Origin: Cichorium intybus
Taxonomy: Eukaryota; Streptophyta; Magnoliopsida; Asterales; Asteraceae
Direction: 5' to 3'
Length of the DNA: 64,000 bases
Assembly (NCBI GenBank): GCA_023525715.1
Contig: CM042014.1
Location: forward strand, 17,091,563 to 17,155,562
Shown here: positions 11,524-22,654 of the stretch, piece by piece
Position numbering within the stretch: position 1 is the first letter of the stretch
How the letters are laid out: each line of letters starts with the position of its first letter
Program-made: the position numbers and the translations under genes
The notes under the pieces: model-generated
What the model saw: the letters and a program-made list of their open reading frames with translations, nothing else
Database searches by the model: none
Told to the model about the DNA's origin: nothing

Positions 11524-12545
11524 CAGACCGCTACTATCAATTATATAGATATCTAGGAATATAGATATCTCGGAAGACAAAACAGACTCTTCCACCTCTT
11601 CTCTTAAGTTATTTAATTTTATTGTAATACTATGGTTTATAACTTTTAATATTGTCTTTTGGTAATTTTAAGAACAATATTAGTCATTTGGTAGTTCTCA
11701 TAAAAGTTGTTTATTATATTTGAAATATTCTTATAGTTCATGAATGGTTTGTGAGATACATTTATTTCGTATTTTGGTTGTTTTGTTGATCAAATATCCT
11801 CCTAATAAATATGTAAGTACTTGGAGTTCCTTTTTTTAATCTATTCTTTCGTCCTTATCTTCTTATTTATTTGAATCGATCATGAATTCACTACTAGTTT
11901 TGACCTTTTTTAATAGAAAAATAAAGTTTATGGAAAATAAAAAAACTAAATTAAGATAACTTAAAGTAAATACAAATAAATAGAATAAATCTTGTAATTA
12001 AATAAAGGTAGTTTATATTAGAAGTTTATGATCATTTAGATGTTTAAAAGATTTGATGAAAATGATAAAAAGAAAACTCGTGATAAAAAAGACTAAAAAT
12101 ATTGAACATTAAAACCATGTTTGGACTTAGATATGAAAACTCAAATGTTAAGAAATCAATATAAGTACAAAGATGATATCCATAAGCTGAAATTAGGATT
12201 ATAGACCATTTGGAGAAATTTTAGGACGAGAGACTAATCTTGTCAAATTCTTGAAAGGTAGCATTTGGGGAAAAAATAGATAATTTAGGTACTAATATTA
12301 TTATGAATTTTTAATTAATGATTAATAATGAGATTTTTATGTTATGAGTTAATATTGATATTTTTTGGGTTGAAATATTTATGGAATGATTAAAAATGTC
12401 AATTGTGTCAAAGTTGGATTTGACCACATTTAACCTAGGGTTGACTTATATTTTAAATGTATTGTTTACAGGGGACTTAATTGTGAAGAAATAAACTTGG
12501 TTGATTTGTGAAAGTTTCATACAGATCAAATGTGTAAAAAGTTTT
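11524..12545. other. AT-rich spacer
   Basis: No gene, RNA or clear repeat is recognised. The sequence is AT-rich with scattered short frames. Confidence 0.4.
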
Positions 12546-13507
12546 AGGTGTTGTTTGTTTTTTAAAAGGTAAAAAGTCTGCAGTTTACGGACCACATCTG
12601 CAGAAGAAGAGACGGACCAAATGCCGGCAGTCTGCAAAAAAAACTATTTGTTTTTTAAAGTCTGCAGTATCCTAAAATAAACTGTTTTTTTAACTTAGTT
12701 GAATTTTGTAATACCAAAATCTAAATAATTATAGTTTTAGAACATTAAAATATAATTCATACAACCACTATATTTCGAAGTATATATGGTTTTATGAAAA
12801 AATGATATCAAAATTATTATTAATATGCATATCGATTATTGTAAAAGAGTATGATTGACAAATCTTGTAATCTCCAAAATACTTTCACCAAGTCATAATC
12901 CATGATCACGTTTTTACATTATTTTTCTAGTGTTTTAAGCCAAATCTATACGTTTGTTTTCCCGTTTTGCATTGTTATGTGTCCGAATATGTTGCGATTT
13001 AAAATTCCGATTGTGAAATCCATTCATTACAATCAGGTGTTGATCACCAAGATAGCCAATGGATTTATAATAAAATCACGGTGGAAATAAGATTGACAAA
13101 TGACAACCGAGACTATTACATTTATTTAATGTCCCTAATATGCTAATTATCTCTACAAATCATCAATAGAAATACAACATTATTTTATTCAAAAGATACT
13201 TGTTTAGTCTCGTAAGGAGTTCAGTAACAACAGTAAATTATAGTACCAACGAGTTTGATATAATTTATAACAAAATCACGGCTTTTTTAGGGTTAAAAGT
13301 ATAATATTTTGTGGTTAGAAGAGGTTAGAATATCCAAGAAGTGGTTGGTCCAAGTCTCTTCCAAGAAGAGGACGCGTAGACCTTTTTAGGTCTACGGTTT
13401 TCTAAAAATCAAATAGTTTGCAATGGCTAATGAATGTCTGAACGCCGTTTGCGCGGCGCAGACAAAAGAGGCCAAGAAGATCTGCAGAGAAAAAACAAAC
13501 ACCACCT
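12546..13507. mobile_element. TIR DNA transposon remnant, about 960 bp
   Basis: The left end reads AGGTGTTGTTTGTTTTTT. The reverse complement of the right end reads AGGTGGTGTTTGTTTTTT, so 17 of 18 bases match. Further inward both ends have 'tctgcag' words (left 12578 and 12598, right near 13482), so the inverted repeats continue with gaps. There is no transposase frame, so it is non-autonomous. A clear target duplication was not found; the terminus resembles hAT-type plant elements. Confidence 0.5.
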
Positions 13508-15104
13508 TAGTAGATGGGTTTATGTTATCAATAGTAAAACATTTAAAAGCTAGTCAATTCATATTCTTCACCCGTTGTTGGAGGACGGATTCAAAAGAGG
13601 GGGAGATCACTTTCATGGAGTTTTGAAGGTTTTTGGATGAAATTGGGAGTGGAGATTCAAGTTCTAACACTAGGATTGAATAATTGGCTAGTTGGCTACT
13701 AGGAGGTATAATGTCTTTATCTTCTTCATTAGAATTAAGCTAGGATTTGGGGAAAACCCTAAATTCGAAAATCTATATTGTTAGCTTCACTTCTTTGAGG
13801 TTTTGATTTTCTTTAGTAATTTGAATGTTAGTTGAAGTTCATTTCTATCATCAATGACTTAGTTTTTGAATTGAATGAGATTTTGAAACTTTGAAGCTCC
13901 ACCAATGATAGAATTAGATTTAAGCAATTGTTGATGAGATTAATGATGTTTCTTACTTTATTTCAATGGGTTTAAACTATTTTTTATAAAAGGATTAAAT
14001 TGTTTATGTTAATCCCAACTTATAGATCTAATGGAGATGAACTTAAGTTATGATGAGTTGTACTTAAGCTATGATGAGTTGTATTTAAGCCATGTAGAGT
14101 TGTACTCTAGCTTAAGTGAGTATATTCTAGCTGCTTGATGTAGTTTTCTATTCCAATCCATGACTAGTAGGATTTAAGATAGTATTATGTTTAGAATGTA
14201 ATTCGTATGATGATTTCATTGTTCATATGGATTTTGTGAGCATAATTGATTATTCCAATAGTGATCCACCATTGAAATCGATTTACAAGGTATTTGAATC
14301 AAACCAATCTCCAACAATGTTTAAATGGAAATAAATGATTAAATTCTAGTGATGATGGAGCATAATGTTAACATAACTTGACTTTTAGCAAAAACCGAGG
14401 ATGCCATATACAAAGAATCCCTCGTGATCTTTCTCTGGCAGAAGAAGCAACATAAGTACAATTAAGAATACCTCAAACCACATGAATCATCCATAAATCA
14501 ACATGAGTTATGTTTTTTCTTGAATGCTTAGGTAACTAATGTAATGCTCATTACAAAGACAGTTTATCCACTCATGCTTATTTGTGTCCCCAAAACCACA
14601 TGAATTGATGGAGAGCATATTCATTGCTTGATCTCCTCTTCCACTAATTATCCTTCTAGATATATCATAAATCATTTCATATCGGCCCCAAAGTCTTACC
14701 GATAGCACTAGTCCGAGAAGTTCCTTAGATTTTTCTATTATGTACTTTTTAACGAACCAACCATGTTTGGTTTGAAATTGTCTAACAGTGTAACATGAAC
14801 ATCATCTTTGTTGTTTTCCCCAACCAAGGGAAATCACTAGGTATTCAATTCGTAGATATATTCTTATTGAACAAGAACTTAGTTACCTTATCGATAAATA
14901 TAACAAACCAAATCTTATTAGGAATAAGATTACTTAATTCAATAAGACATTAGCACCTAGTATATATAGAGTTGCATATTAGGATTTAAGGACAATCTTT
15001 ATAGATACTTTTCAAGATTTCTGCCGTTTGCTGCTTTTATAAGTAAAGTCATTTGACTTTAAATAATCCAAATCTTTTGAGAATAATTACATTGATAATT
15101 GCTA
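13508..15104. other. Spacer with a short tandem repeat
   Basis: No gene is supported. Around 14035-14115 a roughly 24-bp unit containing gatgagttgtacttaagc is repeated three to four times with changes. A 66-codon minus-strand frame at 14508-14708 has no recognisable family. Confidence 0.4.
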
Positions 15105-15115
15105 TTAGTGGCATG

Positions 15116-15240
15116 CCTCCGCGATAAGAGCCTAGTGGTTGATGTGAGGATTTACATACAGAAGATTCATGGTTCAAACTTTAGCACGTCTAAAATATCA
15201 CTAGTGTTTTTCAGATGTTGCGGTTTACCTTTTTTTTTTT
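15116..15240 (+). mobile_element. SINE, tRNA-derived, about 125 bp
   Basis: The sequence carries an A-box-like 'tagtggttgatg' and a B-box-like 'ggttcaaact' about 40 bp apart, as in a tRNA promoter. It ends in a T run (15229-15240). An 11-bp direct repeat with one mismatch flanks it (TTAGTGGCATG at 15105-15115, TTAGTGTCATG at 15241-15251). It cannot fold as a tRNA gene. The T-rich 3' end recalls the Au class of plant SINEs, which is an inference. Confidence 0.6.
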
Positions 15241-15251
15241 TTAGTGTCATG

Positions 15252-15936
15252 ATAATCAATTTATGTAGACATCCAATCACAATTATTGTCGACTTAAATA
15301 AACAATGATTTCATATCTTCTGTTTTCGTGCGTGTACATTTTGCTCATAACAAAGGCTACAGTCAAATTGACCGCTCGAGTATTTTTGGCTTTTTGCCAA
15401 GAATGTACATCAAAGATATTTGTATGCGTGGTGTATGGATTTGTATTTTGATAAGGTTGTAGTCCATGACTAGAAAATAATTAGTTTCATAACATAACAT
15501 AAAAATCAAGATGTTCAAAGCAAAAAAAGGACAACCAAATTTTTTATTCCCTCCCGTACTTTAATACGAATTGAAGACATGAAATTGGTAAACAATTACA
15601 CTTGATGACATCAGAGATGTATTGTAGTGATGCTAAAACTAATATTAATGTTTATAAAAAAATTGACTATTCCGAGTAATTGTCCCAATTTTCAAATTCA
15701 CATGATCAATTTTCCAATAAAAGCAATTATATATAAGTCGGCGATTAAGCGAATCTAACACTATCAGACACCCGACAGAACCAAAAGCAAACAAAACAAA
15801 CGTTGTTTACCTTTAGTACTTACAATTCATGTATCTCCTCTTCTCGTGTACTAGACCATACATGATTATCACATGTATAACATTGTAATAATTTTTTATA
15901 CTATAAAACATTGACGTACTATCAATTATCAAAAAA

Positions 15937-15968
<32 letters not shown>

Positions 15969-16163
15969 ATTCATTTCATCAAAATTCAAAATGTTGTATT
16001 GCAAATTGTACCCAATCCAAAAAAAGGAAGCAACCAACACCAGGTTTGTTTTATTCATCTATTTTATTACATGCCTACCTAATGGATTAAAGAATATTAT
16101 AAATAATAAGAATGGTCGTTGCCTGATGTTATAAACTTAGCCAAACGGTCATGAATGCTGAAT
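15252..16163. other. Spacer with a (TG)n microsatellite
   Basis: A TG run of about 14 units lies at 15937-15964. The right part is probably the 3'UTR of the mPGES2-like gene. Nothing else is recognised. Confidence 0.45.
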
Positions 16164-17572
16164 CTAAGCCTTTATTCTTGAAGATTCTCCAACTGCAATC
16201 TCCATTCGGGAGTACCAGTCACCAATTCTGGTGTGCTCCACCATATCTTTACCCGACTTTAAATACCGAATAGGTCTCAACACCCCAAACACAGATAAAT
16301 CCGCCAAATTGGGCTTTGAACCCCCTGAATTAAAAACCACAAAATCAACTCCAATGTAATGTGAAATATGAATAGAATCAAGAAAAAACTAACCCAGAAA
16401 GTCTCTGCCATCAAGCGCGTTAACCCAAGTTTCAGCTGATTCATACAAGGCTGCTCTTTCATCAGTAATGTTATACTTTTTTTTTAGTTTCTTGGACACA
16501 AAATACATGGCAGCAGCCCCCGCGTATTTCACAGTATATTTCTCGGAGAAGCTGAAGTTACCATTGCTGGCAATATAATCAAAGGATTCAAGAGCCTCAG
16601 AAGTGTTGCGGTAGATGTTTGGTGATAGCATATGCACCAAATGATCATCAACCCATCTACATGGTTCATCAACAATTTAGAACACTTGTTTCACTACATT
16701 ATCTACTGATAAACATCAATAAGAAAGAACAAACCTGCACCATTTCTTCTCTTCATCGTTGGTTTGGCCTGTTGATGAAGATTTTGCAGGAATGATCTTC
16801 TTCCCCATCTGAACGATAATAGCTGCAAGAAAGTCTCATTAATATCCAGAGTAGCGTATTCAAGAGCCATCAATTAGTTTTGAATGATTTGAATGAAGTA
16901 CCTGATGAATCGACAAGAGGTTCACCATCAACCATCAAAATCGGCACCTTCTTATACTCAGACCATTTGATTTCCTTCTTACTAAATGGATTCACCTCCA
17001 CAACTTTGTATGGAACATCATAGTAATCCAGGAATGCTGAGAAAGTAAAGCAAATATAAATGCATTAATTCACAAGCTTGAGAAAAGAATCTTGAATCGG
17101 TAATGTGTATTGATGAATTTGAAGCCAAAATTATCTAATTGCCTATTCTGATATACTAATTGATATGTACAGGATTTTCGATTTGGAGAACATGAGAGCG
17201 AGAATTACCTTTAACCTTATTACAGAAAGGGCAAGCTTCGAACTGGTAGAGCACAACGTCCTTCGGGACTAGATCAGGCTTAAGAAGTTCTTTGGCATAA
17301 GCCTCTTCTTCCACCAATAATGATGAGGCACCAGCAACGACGGAAGCGCCAGCAAGACCGCCTAATGACAGAAAAAACTTAGGAATACCCGAGTAGGCAC
17401 CTCCGGATATGGATCTCATGGATGTTGAAAACGACCGCCGGGAAAAACCGCCATTAATGCCGCCGTAAAAGGATGTGACCTGAAAGAGCCTGTTGTATTG
17501 TTGTTGTTCGGAAGATGCTAGATGGACTCGGGATAGAGCTGAGGAAGCAGCGAGAGTAGAAGCTCGCCTCAT
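16164..17572 (-). CDS. mPGES2-like protein (glutaredoxin-like/GST fold), five exons
   Basis: Minus-strand exons 17572-17209, 17036-16902, 16822-16735, 16656-16394 and 16324-16164 join in frame (GT-AG) to give 336 aa, about the usual length for plant members. The N-terminus (1-55) is Arg/Ser-rich and looks like an organelle-targeting peptide. A hydrophobic stretch at about 64-87 may be a membrane anchor. The thioredoxin-fold domain has the CPFC motif at 114-117 ('FEACPFCNKVK'), followed across the exon 1-2 junction by 'AFLDYYDVPYKVVEV'. A GST-like helical C-terminal domain follows ('WVDDHLVHML', 'KPNLADLSVFGVLRP'). In animals the family is membrane-associated prostaglandin E synthase 2; plants are not known to use it for prostaglandins, so the plant reaction is unknown and likely glutathione- or haem-linked. 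Confidence 0.85.
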
Positions 17573-18370
17573 CTTTACCGATTAACCGAATATTGGATTT
17601 GCCTCGCGGCTACGCGACGGAGGAGATTGAACATTCCGTGGGGTTTTAGAGCCCGCAAACGTGTCCGGCCCGACTGTCCGGTTGTGTGGTGCATCATGGA
17701 CCGTGTTACTCGTTAAAATATGGGTCATTGTGACGTTGAACTATTGGATTTGGCCTAATATAGTCATGAGTCATCCTATTTATATGTATTTTTTGTATTG
17801 TGGATCTCCGAATACATTTTAATGGATTTTAAATAAATTAGAAATAGAAATTCTATTCAAAACGTATTTGGTCGAAAAACTGATAGATTAAATTGTATAA
17901 GATTACATCAAATTCTATGTATAATTGAATTCATCGTTCCTTTGGTTAATACCAAATCATTCAAATTCTATTGGTTATATTTTTTCTTATCCTCAATTAC
18001 AATAACATATTTAACCATATAAAAGGTATTTTAGTCATTTTATATACTTTACATTTCATTTCCTTCGATAAAATTTGCAAATTAATCAGAAATCAACAAA
18101 TAATTCTATTTCATTATTTGTCAACCAAACGCGTTGAAGATTCAAATTCATTCGAATTCAAATTCCTTCAAATTCTCATTCATCCAAAAGATTATAATTC
18201 TTTTCTAAACATTCTGTGAACCAAACACACCATTAAAACATTTTGGATGGAATCAAACGGTTGAAGGGTACGTGGCATTTGACTTTAATATTTTAAGCGT
18301 TTTTTAGTTCATGTGTGAAACGTATGCGGATAGAATTATTTAATAGATGATATTCTTGAAATCATTTTAT
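17573..18370. other. Upstream region of the mPGES2-like gene and AT-rich spacer
   Basis: 17573-17720 is GC-richer and probably holds the promoter and 5'UTR. The stretch 17860-18235 repeats 'caaattc' words and ends 'gtgaaccaaacacacc', which resembles the end of a TIR element; its other end could not be fixed. Confidence 0.35.
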
Positions 18371-18855
18371 ACCAATGTTTTAAAACCTAAGTTTTTAGTT
18401 AACCTGGTATGGTAACTGGGTCACGGGTCAACCGGTTCAACCGTTGTGTCAACCCGATTTTTACAATTTTTATACGTTTTATATTTTTCAGCATAATTAT
18501 ATATTTATAAAACATAAACAACGTAATTTTCACATTTTTTGTACCAAAAATATATTTTGTCAAGTTTCTGTAAGAAAATTTTACTAAATTTGATGAACTA
18601 ATGGTTGACTAATTTTAAAAATTTGAGTATTGAAATCTTTAACCAAGTTTTAAAGCCCAATTTCTAATTTTTTTGTTTCAACCATCGGTCAACCCGGTTC
18701 CGGGTCACCGGTCCGACCAGTTTTCTTAGAAAATCGGCCGGTTCAATCCGAGTCGAAAATTAGCAAAATCCGGTAATAATTGACCTGCTCTCTTCACCAG
18801 GTCATGGTCCAACTGGTTCGACCTGACGTGTCAACCCGGGTTTTAAAACATTGGT
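18371..18855. mobile_element. Non-autonomous TIR element with perfect 16-bp ends
   Basis: The left end ACCAATGTTTTAAAAC (18371-18386) is perfectly repeated in inverted orientation at 18840-18855. The interior has many 'ggtcaaccggttc' words in both orientations. There is no coding capacity. The target duplication is unclear; short TTAT words flank both sides. Confidence 0.6.
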
Positions 18856-19105
18856 TTATATACATCGACTCGAGTTTTCGCGTTTAATTGTACAAGGATT
18901 GAACCTGAAGAAGACAAGCTATAGTTAATGTTTTTATCGGCGCACGCTAATCGTAACTATCACTTTCCTTATTTTTAATTGATGTCGAATACCAATCCTA
19001 ATGTTGTTTATTTCAAAGTTGATTTGAACTTAATGGAGTTTTTGTCCATCATTCATTCACATATTCTGATAGGATACATTTTTTATTTACTAATCATGAC
19101 TTTAC

Positions 19106-20100
19106 TGTAACACCTCATTTTAACAAAAACTTTCATAGTTGTGGTTTACATCATAAAGTGGTTTGAGTCCTAAGCATCCAAAATATGGTTAAACAATAAC
19201 CATTGTTATCTAAAACATAACACATGGCATAAAACAATATACGTAAGACTATAAAGTCATGTGAGTTACATGGGTTAGGACACTAAAACATTTGTAGATA
19301 AATCAAACAAATTTCATTTCCTTTCATCATAACAACAAAACAGTGTTTTTCTTTAACTTTTAACTGATATTCAAATACAATTGGGTTTTTATACTTAGGG
19401 CCTTAATAACATATTGGTGATACTCCAAGTATTTGCTAAGATGGTAATAACTAGGGGTGTGCAAATGGTCCTCGGAACCGAGCCCAAGCCCAAGTACCGA
19501 GGAACCGGACCCGATATAAGGAACCAACCATGTTACTTGGTCGGTACTCGGTCTGTATATGTGGCTTAATTCTGTCTTGGTCCTTCTTGGTCTTGGTCCT
19601 TTGGTATTGTCGGGTTCTCGGGTACGGAACCGACCGAAAGTTTAAAAGACATTAAGATTATAATGTAGGCCTTTGAAATTTTTACGCTTGGTCCTGCTCG
19701 AGTAAAACCCGACCAAACCCGTACCCGAACCCAAGACCAAGTCCCATAGTTTGGTCGGTTCTCGGTTCCATTGAATGTCTTCCCTCGGTCTCGGTCCGGC
19801 TCGGGTTCGGTCCTGGTCAGGTCGGTCCCAGGACCATGCTCACCCCTAGTAATAACATACGCAAACCACATTAGCATCTGGTCACATGTTTTGACCGGTA
19901 TCATAACATGTTGGATTTTTATACTTAGAACATTAATCAATCTTGGTGATACCTAATGTCTTTACTAGGATGGAAAGAACACAATCAGTATATTCTAGTA
20001 TCTGATTGATTTAGGACATTTACTTCACGAATGGGGATACCGCCCCAGTAGACTCCTCTATAGTCCTTTTCGGGAACATTATTTGGTACGGGCAAAATAT
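19106..20100 (+). mobile_element. LTR remnant (Tekay-like), split by a MITE
   Basis: It begins TGTAACACCTCATTTTAAC, similar to the TGTAACACCCC start of the LTR at 61461. It shares other LTR landmarks with that LTR, such as a 'gtgagttacatgggtt' word and a 'ggataccgccccagtag' region. The MITE at 19452-19848 interrupts it. The right end is not sharp, and no internal region remains. Confidence 0.4.
19452..19848. mobile_element. hAT-type MITE, 397 bp, 8-bp TSD
   Basis: Ends are TAGGGGTGTGCA and TGCTCACCCCTA, an imperfect inverted repeat. The perfect 8-bp direct repeat GTAATAAC flanks it (19444-19451 and 19849-19856). The inside is low-complexity 'ggtcggt/ccgagcc' sequence. It lies inside the LTR remnant 19106-20100. 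Confidence 0.85.
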
Positions 20101-20582
20101 TTTTCATTCATTCATATTATGTTATATTTCTTTCATCAAATACCAGTCATATAATTCGATAACATCTACTCACAATTTGCATGTGAATAAAACTATATAT
20201 GGTTTTCGGTTTAATTTTACATTTAATATTACAATTATTAAAAATAAAATTTTCTTATTTGAATATCTTATAATTTCAATATTGACACTTATTTAAAATA
20301 TCAACAATTATTTCTAATGTACATTATAAATTTATGCCATTTTAACTAATATTAATTTTAATTAATTTAAAATCCATTTATTTTAAAAAATTAAATTATT
20401 ACAAAAAATAGTTTTGAGTATTTTTAGTTAATTTAACATGTCGATTACGTTTTACATTTAAAACATTTAAATATTTTTTAAAGTTTATTTGATATTTTGA
20501 TTTAGGTTTTAGACTGAACAACATAACTAAATTAACAATTAAGTGTATTATATTGATAATTAAAAAGTACATTATTAATAAG
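20101..20582. other. AT-rich spacer
   Basis: No gene is seen. It ends in 'ttaaaaagtacattatta' (from 20560), which recurs as a direct repeat at 34293-34312, just beyond the right end of the TIR transposon. Confidence 0.4.
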
Positions 20583-20947
20583 GTTAATGATTCGTAATAG
20601 CAATCAATAAAACAAAATTTGCCTATTAGGTCACCAAAAGTTTTAATTATATCCAACAAGTCATTAAATTTTCCATTTTCACCTAATAGGTCATTGAACT
20701 TTCAATTTTGGTTTTAAAATACCGTTGTCTCTGCCTTTAACCGGTTATACCCGGTTAAAATCGTTGTGATGAGACCTCATGGCCGGTTGCTGTCCTCCAG
20801 CGAATATATGAGGAGCGGCTTAGGCAGTCAATCTCGCGCTATCTCGTTGGTATAGCGCCAAGATAGCGGTTCTCGGAGTTAAGCTGAGATAGTAATGGAA
20901 ATATGGGTTAGTGATCTCGCTGGCGATATTAGTGCCGATAAATGTCG

Positions 20948-21008
20948 AGATTGTCCGAGATTGGAGGGCGAGATTGTTAAGAGATGTGGAGGACAATAAT
21001 GAGTGGAT
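20948..21008 (+). pseudogene. C-terminal coding fragment, left part (continues at 33661)
   Basis: The frame reads 'VRDWRARLLRDVEDNNEW' up to the Athila insertion. The right flank continues in the same frame beyond the 5-bp duplication, with 'VPIVDELQEFVQQA', a basic 'RTRRKM' and a TAG at 33794-33796. The family is not recognised; its place inside inverted repeats suggests the end of a transposase. Confidence 0.4.
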
Positions 21009-21265
21009 TGTTAGGTGTATTTCTAAGCATGTTTTCATGCCTTTTTATCCTTGTTTTACCTTGCATTTCATTCTCATTATTGCATATTTTCATGTTTTTC
21101 GGGATTTCAAGAATAGCAACCTACTTTCACACTTTGTGGTTGTTTTCAGGTGCTTTTGAGGGTTGAATCTTGCAGTGGATGACAATGGGAAGCTACACAA
21201 GAAATTTCAGAAGAAACGGAGCTCAAACGAAGAAGTTACAAAATCGTCATCCCGTTGACAGTATT

Positions 21266-21421
21266 GTACACGGCCCGTGTAACTTTTGCCCTTGAAGTTA
21301 CACGGCCGTGTAACTTAATATGCCACCTATGATGCCATGTCAGCTGAAGTGGAGCCCAGGATGAAATCCAGGATTACACGACCGTGTAATTTTGGCCCAA
21401 GAAATTACACGGCCGTGTAAC
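21266..21421. promoter_or_regulatory. Two palindrome pairs in the Athila 5' LTR
   Basis: Pair 1 is GTACACGGCCCGTGTAAC (21266-21283) and the perfect palindrome GTTACACGGCCGTGTAAC (21297-21314). Pair 2 is ATTACACGACCGTGTAAT (21373-21390) and ATTACACGGCCGTGTAAC (21404-21421). Both pairs have a 13-bp spacer. The first member of each pair is imperfect at the centre and the second has the centre CGGCCG. They lie 190 bp or more upstream of the TATA box, so an enhancer-like role is plausible but not shown. The 3' LTR has the same at 32310-32465. Confidence 0.7.
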
Positions 21422-21610
21422 TTCTCCTGGCGACCAGATCTGCTTTTTCACCCACTTTGAGTTGTTTATTCCTTCTTGTGCTGTCATTCCCATGCTACAC
21501 GACCAGATCCAGATCCAACCTGATTTTGAGGCCATGTGATGAAGATAGTGGGTCTTGGAATGATGATGTTTGCCATTGTCCATTTTACCATTTTGCCCTT
21601 GGTGTGTTAG

Positions 21611-21618
21611 TATAAATA
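21611..21618 (+). promoter_or_regulatory. TATA box of the Athila LTR promoter
   Basis: TATAAATA is the best core promoter match in the LTR. The same sequence occurs at 32655-32662 in the 3' LTR. Confidence 0.6.
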
Positions 21619-22615
21619 GATGTGTCTAGTTAGCCTTAGAATCATCCCATCTTTCCATTATTTTCTGAATACTCTCTAGATACATTGTGTTTGTGTTTGT
21701 GTGCAACTTCAAGTGTGGATTATCTTCATTTTGTAAGTTCTTTTATCTTTTACTAGTCATGAGTGGCTAGTAACCTTATTTTCTGGTTTTGTATTAAGGA
21801 TTATGATTGTGATTTAATATAAAGTTTGATGTTTGATTTTACATCTTCCTAGTGATATGATTTTGAGATTTAACAAGTGTTTGGTTTTTACTTATTTCAA
21901 ATTGGCCATTTGATCTTAAATATCAATCAATCTAATCATACAAATTATAAAATCCGTAATTGTTTTATAAAATGTTATTGGTGATAATCATCTTTAATTA
22001 GGTGAAAATCATATCTCATGTTTTAACGCTTCAACGCTTGTTTAGGAGTATTGAACATTGTTGGGAACATTCACATAAAACATAATGCAATCTTTCATTC
22101 AAATTCTATGATCTTATCTAGATTTGATTAGTAAGATTAGTCTCAGTTAATGAGCTTCTCTTGACTAAGGTACATTAGGTGAATGGTGTATGTGCGAGCT
22201 TTCGGCATACACAAAGTACCAACTTAGAAAGATTAAAGTTATAAACATCATTCTTATTGTTATTTCCAATCATATGACTACAAATGCAAAACCAGAATTT
22301 GTCCCCAAATTATAAAAACAATCATTCTATATATTTTGTCCCAAGTTATCTGTTCTCGACATTTACATAATTGTTGTCCAACTATTCATCAAAACCCCCC
22401 CCCCCTTTTGTTACTTTCTTTACAAGTTTGACTTCCGTGAATTCAAGGTGTAATCCATTAGACCATCGCTCCCTGTGGATCGACCCTGCTTGCCATTTAT
22501 ACTACACAGTTAGTATTTATAACAAGTAGTGCAATCACGAAATATTGGTAATTAATAAATCATTTCAAACCATATTTCAATTCTTTTATTTTGTTGATTA
22601 CGACACTCAACAAAT

Positions 22616-22633
22616 TGGCGCCGTTGCCGGGGA
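22616..22633 (+). other. Primer binding site, tRNA-Asp
   Basis: TGGCGCCGTTGCCGGGGA follows the 5' LTR after a 3-bp gap and is complementary to the 3' end of plant tRNA-Asp. This primer is known for the Athila/Tat branch of Ty3/gypsy elements. Confidence 0.9.
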
Positions 22634-22654
22634 GCACGGTATTACTAATATTTT

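Larger units (their letters stand above)
21009..22612 (+). repeat. Athila 5' LTR
   Basis: 1604 bp, starting TGTTAGGTGTATTTC and ending GACACTCAACA. It contains two pairs of palindromes (21266-21421) and the TATA sequence TATAAATA at 21611-21618, the probable promoter of the genomic RNA. A C run near 22395 has 11 bases against 10 in the 3' LTR. A 69-codon frame on the minus strand occurs in both LTRs but is not thought to be a gene. Confidence 0.95.

Noticed and set aside
14508..14708. 66-codon minus-strand frame
   Set aside because: No homology recognised and no gene signals around it.
19566..19940. 124-codon minus-strand frame
   Set aside because: It is formed by the low-complexity interior of the hAT MITE 19452-19848.
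21374..21583. 69-codon minus-strand frame, identical at 32418-32627
   Set aside because: It lies in the two Athila LTRs and is identical only because the LTRs are identical; no family resemblance.
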